Source: LMUY01 sp964244655
GTDB taxonomy: Bacteria > Pseudomonadota > Alphaproteobacteria > Acetobacterales > Acetobacteraceae
Length of the DNA: 64,000 nucleotides
NCBI GenBank assembly: GCA_964244655.1
Contig: CAXTJU010000005.1
Coordinates: 1 to 64,000, forward strand
Direction of reading: 5' to 3'
Shown: piece by piece, positions 37,085 through 46,399 of the stretch
Position numbering within the stretch: the stretch's first letter is position 1
How the letters are laid out: each line of letters begins with the position of its first letter
Made by a program: the position numbers and the translations under genes
Notes under the pieces: generated by a model
The model's database searches: none
What the model was told of the DNA's origin: nothing
Seen by the model: only the letters and a program-made list of their open reading frames with translations

Positions 37085-38883
37085 TCGCGTTGCTGGCCAT
37101 GCTGCTGGCCGCCGCGCCAGCCGTGGCGGAGCCGACCTACGGCCTTTCGCTGCTCGGCACGCTGCAGCTGCCGCCGGACTACACGCACTTTCCCGATGTC
37201 GACCCGGACGCTCCCAAGGGTGGCGCCGTGTCGCTGGCGGCGGTCGGCAGTTTCGACAGCCTCAACCCGTTCATCATCCGCGGCTCGCCGGCCAGCGGCG
37301 TGGGCCGGGTGTGGGACACGCTGATGGTCGATGACCCGGACGAGCCACTGTCCACCGGCGCCTACGTCCACCTGGCGCAATCGGTCGAGGTGGCCGCGGA
37401 CCACCGCTCTGTCACCTTCGTGCTGCGGCCGGAGGCGCGCTTCAGCGACGGCACGCCCGTGCTGGCCTCGGACGCCGTGTGGTCGTTCAACACGCTGCGG
37501 GAGCAGGGCCAGCCGCTCTACCGCACCTACTGGGCCGACGTGGCGGACGTGCAGGCGACGGACACGCGCACGGTGGTGTTCCACTTCAAGACCGACAGTA
37601 ACCGCGAGCTGCCGCTGATCCTGGGGCAATTGGCGGTGCTGCCGGAGCATTGGTGGAAGGGGCGGGACTTCTCCGCCCCGCTGACCGACCCGCCGGTCGG
37701 CAGCGGCCCGTACCGGGTGGGCCGGGTTGAGTTCGGCAAAACCATCGAATATGAGCGCGTGCCGAACTGGTGGGCCGCTACCCTGCCGACCGGGCGCGGC
37801 CTGAACAACTTCGACACCATCCGCACCGAGTACTTCCGCGACCCGACGGTGGCGTTCGAGGCGTTCAAGGCCGGCCAGGTGGATTTCCGGGTGGAGAACG
37901 TCGCCAAGAACTGGGCCACCAGCTACGACTTCCCCGCCGCGCAGAAAGGGCTGGTGAAGCTGGAATCGCTGCCCGAACGCCTGCCGACCGGGATGCAGGC
38001 TTTCGCCATGAACACCCGCCGCCCCGTGTTCAGCGACATCCATGTCCGCCAGGCGATGGACGAGGTGTTCGACTTCCAATGGATGAACAAAAATCTGTTC
38101 TACGGCAGCTACACCCGCACTGAGAGCTATTTCAGCAGCAGCGAGTTCGCCTCCTCCGGCGTGCCGCAAGGCGCCGAGCTGGCCCTGCTCGAGCCGTACC
38201 GCGCCCAGCTGCCGCCCGAGCTGTTCACCACGCCGTTCGCCCTGCCGGTGACGGACGGCTCCGGCAACAACCGCGACGGGCTGCGCCGGGCGCTGGCCTT
38301 GCTGGAGCAGGCGGGCTGGACGGTGCACGACCGCAAGCTGGTCAACGCAGCCGGGCAGCAAATGAGCTTCGAAATCCTGCTGGACCAACCGGCATTCGAG
38401 CGCATAGGCCTGCCCTACGTGCAGTGGCTCGGCCGCCTTGGCATCGAGGTGCGGCTGCGCACCGTGGACCCGGCGCAGTACGAGAAGCGCATGGACGATC
38501 TGGATTTCGACATGGCGGAGGCAAGCGTCCCCGAAACGGAGTCGCTGGGCAACGAGCAGGTGGATTACTGGACCTGCCGCAGCGCCAGCCTGCCCGGCAC
38601 GCGTAACCTCGCCGGCGTGTGCAGCCCCGTGGTGGACGCGATGGTGGCCAAGCTGCTGCAAGCCGCCGACCGCACCGACTTGGTCACGGTGGCGCACGCG
38701 CTGGACCGGGTGCTGCTGTGGGGCTGGTACATGGTGCCGCAGTGGCACGTGCAGGAGCTGCACGTCGCGTGTTGGAACCGTTTCGGCCACCCCAGCCAGC
38801 CGGTCCGCACCGGGCTCGACTTCGCCGCTTGGTGGGTGGACCCGGCGCTTGCCGCCGCCACGGACGCCGCGCGCGGTCGGTAA
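37075..38883 (+). CDS. yejA: Peptide ABC transporter substrate-binding protein YejA
   Basis: A 602-residue periplasmic SBP_bac_5 protein. A signal peptide (MRLIALLAMLLAAAPAVA) precedes the mature YejA-type start YGLSLLGTLQLPPDYTHF. FPDVDPDAPKGGAVSL is the family signature. YejA delivers oligopeptides, including microcin C-type peptides, to the YejBEF channel. The ATG at 37075 overlaps the phosphatase stop; the end overlaps yejB by one base (TAATG). Confidence 0.93.
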   Translation: MRLIALLAMLLAAAPAVAEPTYGLSLLGTLQLPPDYTHFPDVDPDAPKGGAVSLAAVGSFDSLNPFIIRGSPASGVGRVWDTLMVDDPDEPLSTGAYVHLAQSVEVAADHRSVTFVLRPEARFSDGTPVLASDAVWSFNTLREQGQPLYRTYWADVADVQATDTRTVVFHFKTDSNRELPLILGQLAVLPEHWWKGRDFSAPLTDPPVGSGPYRVGRVEFGKTIEYERVPNWWAATLPTGRGLNNFDTIRTEYFRDPTVAFEAFKAGQVDFRVENVAKNWATSYDFPAAQKGLVKLESLPERLPTGMQAFAMNTRRPVFSDIHVRQAMDEVFDFQWMNKNLFYGSYTRTESYFSSSEFASSGVPQGAELALLEPYRAQLPPELFTTPFALPVTDGSGNNRDGLRRALALLEQAGWTVHDRKLVNAAGQQMSFEILLDQPAFERIGLPYVQWLGRLGIEVRLRTVDPAQYEKRMDDLDFDMAEASVPETESLGNEQVDYWTCRSASLPGTRNLAGVCSPVVDAMVAKLLQAADRTDLVTVAHALDRVLLWGWYMVPQWHVQELHVACWNRFGHPSQPVRTGLDFAAWWVDPALAAATDAARGR

Positions 38884-39968
38884 TGGCAGCCTATTTGCTG
38901 CGCCGCCTGCTGCTGATCGTGCCGACGCTGTTCGGCATCATCACCATCAACTTCGCCGTGGTGCAGTTGGCGCCCGGTGGCCCGGTGGAACAGATGTTGG
39001 CCGACCTGCGCGGCCAGACGGACACGCTGAGCCGCGTGACCGGCGGCGGCTCGGACGTGATGCAGCCCGCCGACGCCCAAGCCGCCGGCGGCTACCGCGG
39101 CCGGCGCGGGCTGGACCCGCAGACCGTGGCGCAAATCCGCCACCAGTTCGGCTTCGACAAGCCAGCCCTCACGCGCTACTTCGAGATGATCGGCGCCTAC
39201 CTGCGGTTCGACTTCGGCCGCTCCTTCTTCCGCGGCGACACGGTGCTGCACTTGGTGCTGCAACGCCTGCCGGTCAGCGTGTCGATCGGGCTGTGGTCCA
39301 CCCTGCTGATCTACGCCGTGTCCATCCCGCTCGGCATCGCCAAGGCGGTGCGGGACGGCAGCCGATTCGACGTGGCGACCTCGGCGGCGGTGCTGGTGGG
39401 CTATGCGGTGCCGGGCTTCCTGTTCGCCATCCTGCTGGTGGTGCTGTTCGCCGGCGGCTCGTTCGTGGACTGGTTCCCGCTGCGGGGGCTGAGCAGCCAG
39501 GGCAGCGCCGCCTGGCCCTGGCCGCAGCGCGCCGCGGACTACGCCTGGCACATGGTGCTGCCCACGGTGGCGCTGGTTGCGGGCGGGTTCGCTAGCCTGA
39601 CCATTCTGACCAAGAACTGCTTCATGGACGAGATCGGCAAGCAGTACGTGCTGACCGCGCGGGCGAAGGGCGCGGGCGAGGGCCGGGTGCTGTACGGCCA
39701 CGTGTTCCGCAACGCGATGCTGCTGATCGTGGCCGGCTTTCCGGCGGCGTTCATCGGCATTCTGTTCTCCTCGGCACTGCTGGTGGAGATCATCTTCTCG
39801 CTGGACGGGCTGGGGCTGCTGGGGTTCGACAGCGCGATCCGGCGGGACTACCCGGTGATGTTCGGCACGTTGTACCTGTTCACGCTGCTCGGGCTGGTGA
39901 TGCAGATCGTGGGGGACATGATGTACACCCTGGTCGATCCGCGGATCGACTTCGAGCGGCGGGAGTGA
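38883..39968 (+). CDS. yejB: Peptide ABC transporter permease YejB
   Basis: A 361-residue inner-membrane permease with about six helices. MAAYLLRRLLLIVPTLFGII is the typical first helix of DppB/YejB permeases. A YejB-type insertion (LSRVTGGGSDVMQPADAQ) follows, and the EAA loop is in DEIGKQYVLTARAKGAGEG. It overlaps yejE by four bases. Confidence 0.94.
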   Translation: MAAYLLRRLLLIVPTLFGIITINFAVVQLAPGGPVEQMLADLRGQTDTLSRVTGGGSDVMQPADAQAAGGYRGRRGLDPQTVAQIRHQFGFDKPALTRYFEMIGAYLRFDFGRSFFRGDTVLHLVLQRLPVSVSIGLWSTLLIYAVSIPLGIAKAVRDGSRFDVATSAAVLVGYAVPGFLFAILLVVLFAGGSFVDWFPLRGLSSQGSAAWPWPQRAADYAWHMVLPTVALVAGGFASLTILTKNCFMDEIGKQYVLTARAKGAGEGRVLYGHVFRNAMLLIVAGFPAAFIGILFSSALLVEIIFSLDGLGLLGFDSAIRRDYPVMFGTLYLFTLLGLVMQIVGDMMYTLVDPRIDFERRE

Positions 39969-40987
39969 CCCCGCTCAACCGACGCCGCCTCGCCATCTTC
40001 CGCGGCCACCGCCGGGGCTGGTGGTCCCTGTGGATTTTCCTAACCCTGTTCACCCTCTGCGCCGCCGCCGAGTTCGTCGCCAACGACCGCCCGTTGCTGG
40101 TCCGCTACGACGGCGCCTGGTTCGTCCCCGTGCTGCGCGACTACAGCGAGGATGCGTTCGGCCCCGACTTCCTGCCGCTGGAGGCCGACTACACCGACCC
40201 GGACCTCGCCAAGGCGATCAACGCGCGGGGCTGGATGCTCTGGCCCGCCGTGCCGTTCTCCTACGGCACCATCGTCAAGGGCCTGCCGTCCTCGCCGCCC
40301 ACGCCGCCGTCCTGGCGCAACCCGCTGGGCACGGACGACGAGTCGCGGGACGTGCTGGCGCGGGTGATCTACGGCTTCCGCATCTCCGTGCTGTTCGGCT
40401 TCACCCTCACCATCGTTTCGTCGGTGGTCGGCATCGCCGCTGGGGCGGTGCAGGGATTTTACGGCGGACTGACGGACCTGCTGTTCCAGCGCTTCATCGA
40501 GGTCTGGTCGGGGATGCCGCAACTGTTCATGCTCATCATCCTGGCCTCCGTCATCACGCCGACTTTCTGGGTGCTGCTGGCCTTCCTGCTGGTGTTCTCC
40601 TGGATGGGGCTGACCGGCGTGGTGCGGGCGGAGTTCCTGCGCGGCCGCAACCTGGACTATGTTCGTGCAGCGCGAGCGCTGGGCGTGGGCGATGCCGCCA
40701 TCATGGCGCGGCATATCCTGCCCAACGCGCTGGTGGCCACGCTCACCTTCCTACCGTTCATCCTGTCCGGCTCCGTCACGGTGCTGGCCAGCCTGGACTT
40801 CCTGGGCTTCGGCTTGCCGCCGGGTTCGCCGTCGCTGGGCGAGCTGGTCAACCAGGGCAAGAACAACCTGCAAGCGCCCTGGCTCGGCATCACCGCCTTC
40901 GTGGTGCTGGGCGGCATCCTGGTGCTGCTGATCTTCATCGGCGAGGCGGTGCGCGACGCGTTCGACCCGCGCAAGCAGCCGCGGTGA
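39965..40987 (+). CDS. yejE: Peptide ABC transporter permease YejE
   Basis: A 340-residue permease, partner of YejB. It starts with GTG (GTGA overlap). The long periplasmic loop after the first helix (RPLLVRYDGAWFVPVLRDYS) is a YejE feature. The LGTDDESRDVLARVIYGFR block and the EAA loop NLDYVRAARALGVGDA are present. It overlaps yejF by four bases. Confidence 0.94.
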   Translation: MTPLNRRRLAIFRGHRRGWWSLWIFLTLFTLCAAAEFVANDRPLLVRYDGAWFVPVLRDYSEDAFGPDFLPLEADYTDPDLAKAINARGWMLWPAVPFSYGTIVKGLPSSPPTPPSWRNPLGTDDESRDVLARVIYGFRISVLFGFTLTIVSSVVGIAAGAVQGFYGGLTDLLFQRFIEVWSGMPQLFMLIILASVITPTFWVLLAFLLVFSWMGLTGVVRAEFLRGRNLDYVRAARALGVGDAAIMARHILPNALVATLTFLPFILSGSVTVLASLDFLGFGLPPGSPSLGELVNQGKNNLQAPWLGITAFVVLGGILVLLIFIGEAVRDAFDPRKQPR

Positions 40988-42564
40988 GCCTGCTTGCCGT
41001 TACGGACCTCACCATCCGCTTCGGCGCTGCCGCCGTCGTGGACCGCGCCAGCTTCACCGCCGCCCGCGGCGAGACCGTGGCCCTGGTCGGCGAGAGCGGC
41101 TCCGGCAAGTCGCTCACCGCGCTGGCCATCCTGCGCCTGCTGCCACCGGGCGCGCTCGCCACCGGGGCCGTCGCCCTGGACGGCACCGACATGCTGGCCG
41201 CCGCGCCGGAGCGGCTGCGCGCCATGCGCGGGCGCACCGCTGGGATGGTGTTCCAGGAGCCGATGACCAGTCTCAACCCGTTGCACCGCATCGGCCGCCA
41301 GGTCGGCGAGGCGATGGCGCTGCATGGCCGCCGCCCGACCCAGGCTGCCATCGTGGCGCTGCTGGATTCCTGCGGCTTTCCGGACGCCCAGCGGCTGGGC
41401 GCGCTGCCGCACCAGCTCTCGGGCGGGCAGCGCCAGCGCGTAATGATTGCCATGGCGCTCGCCAACGACCCCGCCCTGCTGATCGCGGACGAGCCGACCA
41501 CGGCGCTGGACGTCACCATTCAGGCGCAAATCCTGGACTTGCTGGCCGAGCAGAAGGCCCGGCGCGGCCTCGCCCTGCTGCTGATCAGCCACGACCTGAG
41601 CGTGGTGCGCCGCCACGCCGACCGGGTCTGCGTGATGAAGGACGGCCGCATCGTGGAGCAGGGCTGCGCTGCCGCCGTGTTTGCCCGCCCCAGCCACCCC
41701 TACACGCGCATGCTGCTGGATGCTGAACCCGGCGGTCGGCCAGACCCGTTGCCCACCGCGTCCCCCATCCTGGCGCAGGCTACTGACATCCGGGTCGCCT
41801 TCGTTGGCCGCCGCGGCTTGTTCCGCCGGGCGGCGGCCACGGTGCGGGCGGTGGACGGCGTGTCCATCGCCATCCGGGAGGGCGAAACGGTCGGGCTGGT
41901 GGGGGAGAGCGGCTCCGGCAAATCGACCATGGGCCTGGCGCTACTGCGCCTCGTGCCCGCCTCCGGCCGGGTGGTGTTCGCCGGCACGGACTTGCAGTCG
42001 CTGACGCCTGCGGCCTTGCGCCGCCAGCGGGCGCAGATGCAGGTCGTGTTCCAGGACCCGTTCGGCAGCCTCTCCCCCCGCATGGCGGCGGGCGAGCTGG
42101 TGGCCGAGGGGCTGCGGGTGCACGAGCGCCTGCCGCCGGCCGCCCGCGCCGCCCGGGTCGCCGCCGCGCTGGCGGAGGTGGGACTGCCGGCGGACGCGGC
42201 GGAGCGGTATCCGCACGAGTTCAGCGGCGGGCAGCGCCAGCGCATCGCCATCGCCCGCGCCCTGGTGCTGCAACCGCGCCTGCTGGTGCTGGACGAACCC
42301 ACCTCGGCGCTGGACCGGTCCGTGCAGGCGCAGATCGTGGCGCTGCTGCGCGACCTGCAACGGCGGCACGGGCTGGCCTACCTGTTCATCAGCCACGACC
42401 TGGCCGTGGTGCGCGCCCTGGCCCACCAAGTCGTGGTGCTGCGCGCCGGCCGGGTGGTGGAGCAAGGCCCGGCGGACGCGCTGTTCGCCGCCCCGCGCGA
42501 GCCGTACACCCGCGCGCTCATGGCCGCCGCGTTCAGCGCCCCAGCTGCGGCAGCCACACCGTGA
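40984..42564 (+). CDS. yejF: Peptide ABC transporter ATPase YejF (two ABC domains)
   Basis: A 526-residue double ATPase that energises the YejABE importer. Both halves are complete: GESGSGKS Walker A motifs, signatures LSGGQRQRVMIAMA and FSGGQRQRIAIARA, and Walker B ADEPTTALD and LDEPTSALD. The GTG start at 40984 overlaps yejE. Its last 32 bases overlap the convergent histidine-kinase gene. Confidence 0.94.
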   Translation: MSLLAVTDLTIRFGAAAVVDRASFTAARGETVALVGESGSGKSLTALAILRLLPPGALATGAVALDGTDMLAAAPERLRAMRGRTAGMVFQEPMTSLNPLHRIGRQVGEAMALHGRRPTQAAIVALLDSCGFPDAQRLGALPHQLSGGQRQRVMIAMALANDPALLIADEPTTALDVTIQAQILDLLAEQKARRGLALLLISHDLSVVRRHADRVCVMKDGRIVEQGCAAAVFARPSHPYTRMLLDAEPGGRPDPLPTASPILAQATDIRVAFVGRRGLFRRAAATVRAVDGVSIAIREGETVGLVGESGSGKSTMGLALLRLVPASGRVVFAGTDLQSLTPAALRRQRAQMQVVFQDPFGSLSPRMAAGELVAEGLRVHERLPPAARAARVAAALAEVGLPADAAERYPHEFSGGQRQRIAIARALVLQPRLLVLDEPTSALDRSVQAQIVALLRDLQRRHGLAYLFISHDLAVVRALAHQVVVLRAGRVVEQGPADALFAAPREPYTRALMAAAFSAPAAAATP

Positions 42565-43825
42565 ACGTGGCGCCCCGGCCCTCGACGCTGTCGATCGCCA
42601 GCTGGCCGCGGTGGCGGTTGACGATGTGCTTCACGATGGCCAAACCCAGTCCGGTGCCGCCCACGGCGCGCGAGCGGCCGCGGTTCACCCGGTAGAACCG
42701 CTCAGTCAGCCGGGGCAGGTGTTCGCGCGGGATGCCGGCGCCGTCATCGGCCACCTTCACGACCACGCCGGGCCGCGCCGGCCAGCGCCCCCCGGCCAGC
42801 GCCACCGCGGCCGTGATCCACACCTCGCCGCCTTCGCGGCCGTATTTCAAGGCGTTGTCCAGCAGGTTCTGCAGCACCTGGCCCAGCTGGTCCTCGTCGC
42901 CCAGCACGGCGGGCAGGTCGGGCGGCACATCCAGGTGCATCCGGATGCCGCGCGCCTTCACCCGCGGCTCGAACGAGGCGGCGGTGAAGCGCAGCAGCTC
43001 GGCCAGCGCGACCTGGCCGGTGGGCGGGCGGTGCTCGGTCAGCTCGATGCGGGACAGGCTGAGCAGGTCGTCGATCAGCCGGTTCATCCGGGCTGCCTGC
43101 TCCGCCATGATCTGCAAGAAGCGGATTTGCGCCGGCGGGTCGTCGGCCGCCGGGCCGCGCAGTGTCTCGATGAAGCCGATTAGGCTGGCGAGCGGCGTGC
43201 GCAGCTCGTGGCTGGCATTGGCGACGAAATCGGCGCGCATCCGGTCCAGCGCACGCTCCTGCGTGCGGTCGGACAGCACGGCCGCCATGCCGCCCCCCGT
43301 CAGGCCGAAGACGTTGGCGTGCACATCCCGCGCAACCGGGACGGGCAAGGACAAATCCGCCTGCTGCGCCCTGCCGTGCGCGCCGAGCCGGTCCATGGCG
43401 GCGCGCAGTTCCGGATGGCGCAGCACCGCCGGCATCTCGGCGCCGAACGCCGCGTGGGCGGCGGCATTGGCCCGCAGCACGGCGCGGCCTGGGCCCAGCA
43501 GGATCAACGGGTCTGGCAGGGCTTCTAGGATGGCCTGCTCGGCCGCAAGCTGCACGGCCAGCTCCGCCGAGCGCTGCCCGAGCTGGCGGACGATGCGGTC
43601 GATGTCTCCGTTCATTCCAGGCTCGGAGCTTTGCCCGTCGGCGGCCCGGCGCAACGCCTCGGCGACGTGCCGCTGCTCCCCTTTCCAGCGCCGGGCGAAC
43701 CCGGCGGCCGCCGCGATGTTCAGCGCCGCGACTGCCAACGCCGGTGTCAGCGCCAGCTCCCCGGCTGCCAGCAGCCCCAGCAGCCCCAGCAGCGGGACGG
43801 CTGCCAGCGCCGCGGTCAGCAGCAC
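42533..43825 (-). CDS. PhoR-like sensor histidine kinase
   Basis: A 430-residue membrane kinase. Two N-terminal helices (MLLTAALAAVPLLGLLGLLA and LALTPALAVAALNIAAAAG) precede a PAS-like region around LEALPDPLILLGPGRAVLRA. The phosphorylated His206 is in ASHELRTPL, followed by the N-box NLLDNALKYG, DDGAGIP and GGTGLGLAIVKH. This is the layout of PhoR, the phosphate-starvation sensor, but no phoB or pst genes are here. GTG start at 43825, 11 bases after the LpoA-like gene, suggesting co-transcription. Confidence 0.85.
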   Translation of the reverse strand: MLLTAALAAVPLLGLLGLLAAGELALTPALAVAALNIAAAAGFARRWKGEQRHVAEALRRAADGQSSEPGMNGDIDRIVRQLGQRSAELAVQLAAEQAILEALPDPLILLGPGRAVLRANAAAHAAFGAEMPAVLRHPELRAAMDRLGAHGRAQQADLSLPVPVARDVHANVFGLTGGGMAAVLSDRTQERALDRMRADFVANASHELRTPLASLIGFIETLRGPAADDPPAQIRFLQIMAEQAARMNRLIDDLLSLSRIELTEHRPPTGQVALAELLRFTAASFEPRVKARGIRMHLDVPPDLPAVLGDEDQLGQVLQNLLDNALKYGREGGEVWITAAVALAGGRWPARPGVVVKVADDGAGIPREHLPRLTERFYRVNRGRSRAVGGTGLGLAIVKHIVNRHRGQLAIDSVEGRGATFTVWLPQLGR

Positions 43826-43836
43826 GGGGCGGGCGG

Positions 43837-45012
43837 TCAGCTGTTGGGCGCTGCGGCGCTGGGCGCGGGCTCCGCAAGGCGCGCGCCGCCGGGCTGCACG
43901 GAGAAGATCGCCAGGCCGCGCACCACCTGCCCGCCCGGCCGCAGCGCGAACGGCCCGTCCGCGCCGCGGAAGCCGCCCGGCTGGGTCAGCATCGCCGGGT
44001 TGCTGGCGGCGGTGCGGGCCAGTTGGGCAGCGTCGTAAGCGATGTCGGCAATGCCGGGGGGGGTCGAGCCGAAGCGGGCGGCGTAGGCCTGCTCGAACCC
44101 GGCGCGCGCCGCCGGGTCAGGCGCCGCATACCAGGCGCCGGTCAGCCCGCCGAGGTTGGCCGCCTCCCGCGCCCAGGTGGCCGGGCCGATCACCTGCACG
44201 TCCGGCGGGGCGACGCCGTATTTCGCCAGGCTGGCGGCGGCGGTGCGCAGGCCCGGGCCGCTCTCCGCCAGCAATAGGCTGTCGAATGGCGGCGGCGTCA
44301 GCGGGGCGGCGGGCGCGGGCGGGGCGGCCGGATCGGGGTCCGGCACGGCCAGGTCGGCGGCCGAGGCTTGCCGGGCGGCATAGTCGGACACGCTTTTCAG
44401 GGCCGTGTCGAATTGCGGCAGGCGGCCGTTCGGGTAGCGCTTGATGCTGGGCGCGGGGTCGCCGGCGGCCGTCGCGGCCGCGGTCAGCCCGTTGGCCAGG
44501 GCGTTGCCGAACGCGTTGTCCGGCAGCACGGCGGCCACGCGGGCTTTGCCGGCCGCGGTGAGCGCCTGCACCAGCCGGGCCGCCTGCTGCTGCGGCGTGA
44601 TGCCGAGCGCCCAAACGCCGGGGCGGCCCTGCCCCTGGTCCGAGGTGAAGGCCAGGACCGGCGTGCCCGGCGCCGCGGCGGCCACCGCGGCGGTCTCCGG
44701 CGCGGTCAACGGGCCGATGATGAGCGTGTCCCCGGCCGCCACCGCCCCCTGCGCCGCGGCCGTGGCGCCGGCGGGCGTGCCCAGCGTGTCCCGCACGTCC
44801 GGTTGCGGGCCGTCCGGGCCGAGCGCAAGCTGCACCGCGTTCAGCAGGTCCCGCCCGAGTGCGGCGTTCGGCCCGGTCAGCGGCAGTAGGGCGGCGATCT
44901 TGACGGGCGGCGCGGCGGCCGGGATCGCCGCGCTCACCGGCGCAGGTCCCGGCTGGACGCAGCCGGCCAGCAACAGGGGACCAAGGAGCAGCAGTGGAAC
45001 AGCGTGGCGCAT
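43837..45012 (-). CDS. LpoA-like penicillin-binding protein activator lipoprotein
   Basis: A 391-residue lipoprotein. The signal MRHAVPLLLLGPLLLAGC carries a canonical lipobox. The mature part is a type I periplasmic-binding fold (KIAALLPLTGPNAALGRDLL, LIIGPLTAPETAAVA, VAAVLPDNAFGNALANGL). Such proteins are called penicillin-binding protein activators after LpoA, an outer-membrane activator of PBP1A. The alphaproteobacterial version lacks the LpoA N-terminal TPR domain, so the role is inferred. It is divergent from rsmI, with 16 bases between the start codons. Confidence 0.83.
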   Translation of the reverse strand: MRHAVPLLLLGPLLLAGCVQPGPAPVSAAIPAAAPPVKIAALLPLTGPNAALGRDLLNAVQLALGPDGPQPDVRDTLGTPAGATAAAQGAVAAGDTLIIGPLTAPETAAVAAAAPGTPVLAFTSDQGQGRPGVWALGITPQQQAARLVQALTAAGKARVAAVLPDNAFGNALANGLTAAATAAGDPAPSIKRYPNGRLPQFDTALKSVSDYAARQASAADLAVPDPDPAAPPAPAAPLTPPPFDSLLLAESGPGLRTAAASLAKYGVAPPDVQVIGPATWAREAANLGGLTGAWYAAPDPAARAGFEQAYAARFGSTPPGIADIAYDAAQLARTAASNPAMLTQPGGFRGADGPFALRPGGQVVRGLAIFSVQPGGARLAEPAPSAAAPNS

Positions 45013-45028
45013 CGCGGTCAGCACTCCG

Positions 45029-45922
45029 ATGGATGTGACGGAGGACCCGCCCGGGGAGCAGGCCAGCCTGCTGCCCGATTCAATACGGGGCCAGCTTGTG
45101 CTGGTTTCCACGCCGATCGGCAACCTCGGCGACATCAGCCAGCGGGCGCTGGACGCGCTGCGGGCGGCCGACCTGCTGCTGTGCGAGGACACCCGGGTCA
45201 CGGCGCGGCTGCTGTCGGCCTACGGCATCCACGCCGCCGCCTCCCCGTTGCACGACCACAACGAGGAGGGCCGCATCCCGGCGCTGCTGGACGCGGTGCG
45301 CGGCGGCAAGCGGGTGGTGCTGGTGTCGGACGCGGGCACCCCCCTGGTGAGCGACCCCGGCTTTCGCCTGGTGCGCGCGGCGCTGGCGGTGGGGCTGCCG
45401 GTGGGGGCGGTGCCCGGCGCCAACGCAGCCGTCATGGCTCTGGTGCTGAGCGGCCTGCCGCCGCAGCCCTTCCTGTTCCTGGGCTTCCCGCCGCCCCGCT
45501 CCGCCGCACGCGCCGCCGCGTTCGGCCGCCTGCGCGCCGCCGAGCGGGCCGGGCTGGACGCCACGCTGCTGTGGCACGAAGCGCCGCACCGCCTGGCCGA
45601 GATGCTGGCCGACCTGCACGCCGCGTTCGGCGATCGCCCGGCAGCCGTGGCGCGGGAGCTGACCAAGCGGTTCGAGGAGGTGCGGCGGGACGGCCTGGCG
45701 GCCCTGGCCGCGCACTACGCCGCCCAGCCGGCGCGCGGCGAGATCACGGTGGCGGTCGGCCCGGCCCCGCCGGAGTCGGAGGACGCCGAGGCGCTGGACG
45801 CCCAGCTGCGTGCCGCCTTGGCGTCCAGCAGCGTCAAGGACGCGGCGGCGCTGGTGGCCGGCTCCACCGGGCTGCCCCGGCGCGTGGTTTATGCCCGGGC
45901 GCTGGAGCTAAGCCAGGAGTAG
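45029..45922 (+). CDS. rsmI: 16S rRNA (cytidine-1402 2'-O) methyltransferase
   Basis: A 297-residue SAM-dependent tetrapyrrole-methylase-fold enzyme that methylates the ribose of C1402 in 16S rRNA. LVLVSTPIGNLGDISQRALD is the family N-terminus, CEDTRVTARLL follows, and VSDAGTPLVSDPGFRLV is the SAM-site signature. The ATG at 45029 begins with a short leader before the core. The divergent lpoA-like/rsmI pair is usual, but yraN, commonly next, is absent here. Confidence 0.94.
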   Translation: MDVTEDPPGEQASLLPDSIRGQLVLVSTPIGNLGDISQRALDALRAADLLLCEDTRVTARLLSAYGIHAAASPLHDHNEEGRIPALLDAVRGGKRVVLVSDAGTPLVSDPGFRLVRAALAVGLPVGAVPGANAAVMALVLSGLPPQPFLFLGFPPPRSAARAAAFGRLRAAERAGLDATLLWHEAPHRLAEMLADLHAAFGDRPAAVARELTKRFEEVRRDGLAALAAHYAAQPARGEITVAVGPAPPESEDAEALDAQLRAALASSSVKDAAALVAGSTGLPRRVVYARALELSQE

Positions 45923-45925
45923 GGT

Positions 45926-46381
45926 TCAGCGCACGTTGATGCTGACGACATCCCGCACGTCCCGCCCCAGCCGCTTGTCGCCGGGGATGGCGAGGCGGGG
46001 CTGGTCCAGCGCCGCGCCGTTCCCCTCGGTGGCGAGGATCACCGCCTTGCCCTCGAACTCCGGGTCGATCTCCCCCAGTGCCAGGGTGGCAGTGTAGCCG
46101 TCCTTGCCGATGATGGTGACCACCTGGCCGACGCGGTTGTGGAAGTTGGCGTCGATCGCGCCGGCCTTCTGCAACACGTCCCACAGCGTCGGGCCGCGCA
46201 TCTGCACCGCCGCTCCATGCTCGGCCGGGAGCGTCACGGCGGACCCGGCGGGGAGGGCCTGTAGATCGGCCAGGGACAGCTGCAAAGGCTCCCCGGCGCT
46301 GTCCGCCGTGGAGATGCGCACCGGGTCCGCTTTCACAGCCAAGGGAAACGCCAGCAGGGCGGCAAGCAGCAGGCGGGTCAT
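45926..46381 (-). CDS. Small exported protein with molybdopterin-oxidoreductase-like fold
   Basis: A 151-residue protein with a signal peptide (MTRLLLAALLAFPLAVKADP). The mature part (LSLADLQALPAGSAVTLP, MRGPTLWDVLQKAGA, VVTIIGKDGYTATLALGEID) follows the small sulfite-oxidase-type molybdopterin-binding fold. The position of the molybdenum-ligand Cys is not occupied; I see no cysteine in the whole protein. It is therefore probably not a molybdoenzyme but a binding or scaffold relative. It lies 18 bases after hemW on the same strand. Confidence 0.7.
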   Translation of the reverse strand: MTRLLLAALLAFPLAVKADPVRISTADSAGEPLQLSLADLQALPAGSAVTLPAEHGAAVQMRGPTLWDVLQKAGAIDANFHNRVGQVVTIIGKDGYTATLALGEIDPEFEGKAVILATEGNGAALDQPRLAIPGDKRLGRDVRDVVSINVR

Positions 46382-46399
46382 GGGCGGTGCTCCGGGAAG

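Noticed and set aside
36859..38790. Long minus-strand frame opposite yejA
   Set aside because: Antisense shadow of a full-length, motif-complete binding protein.
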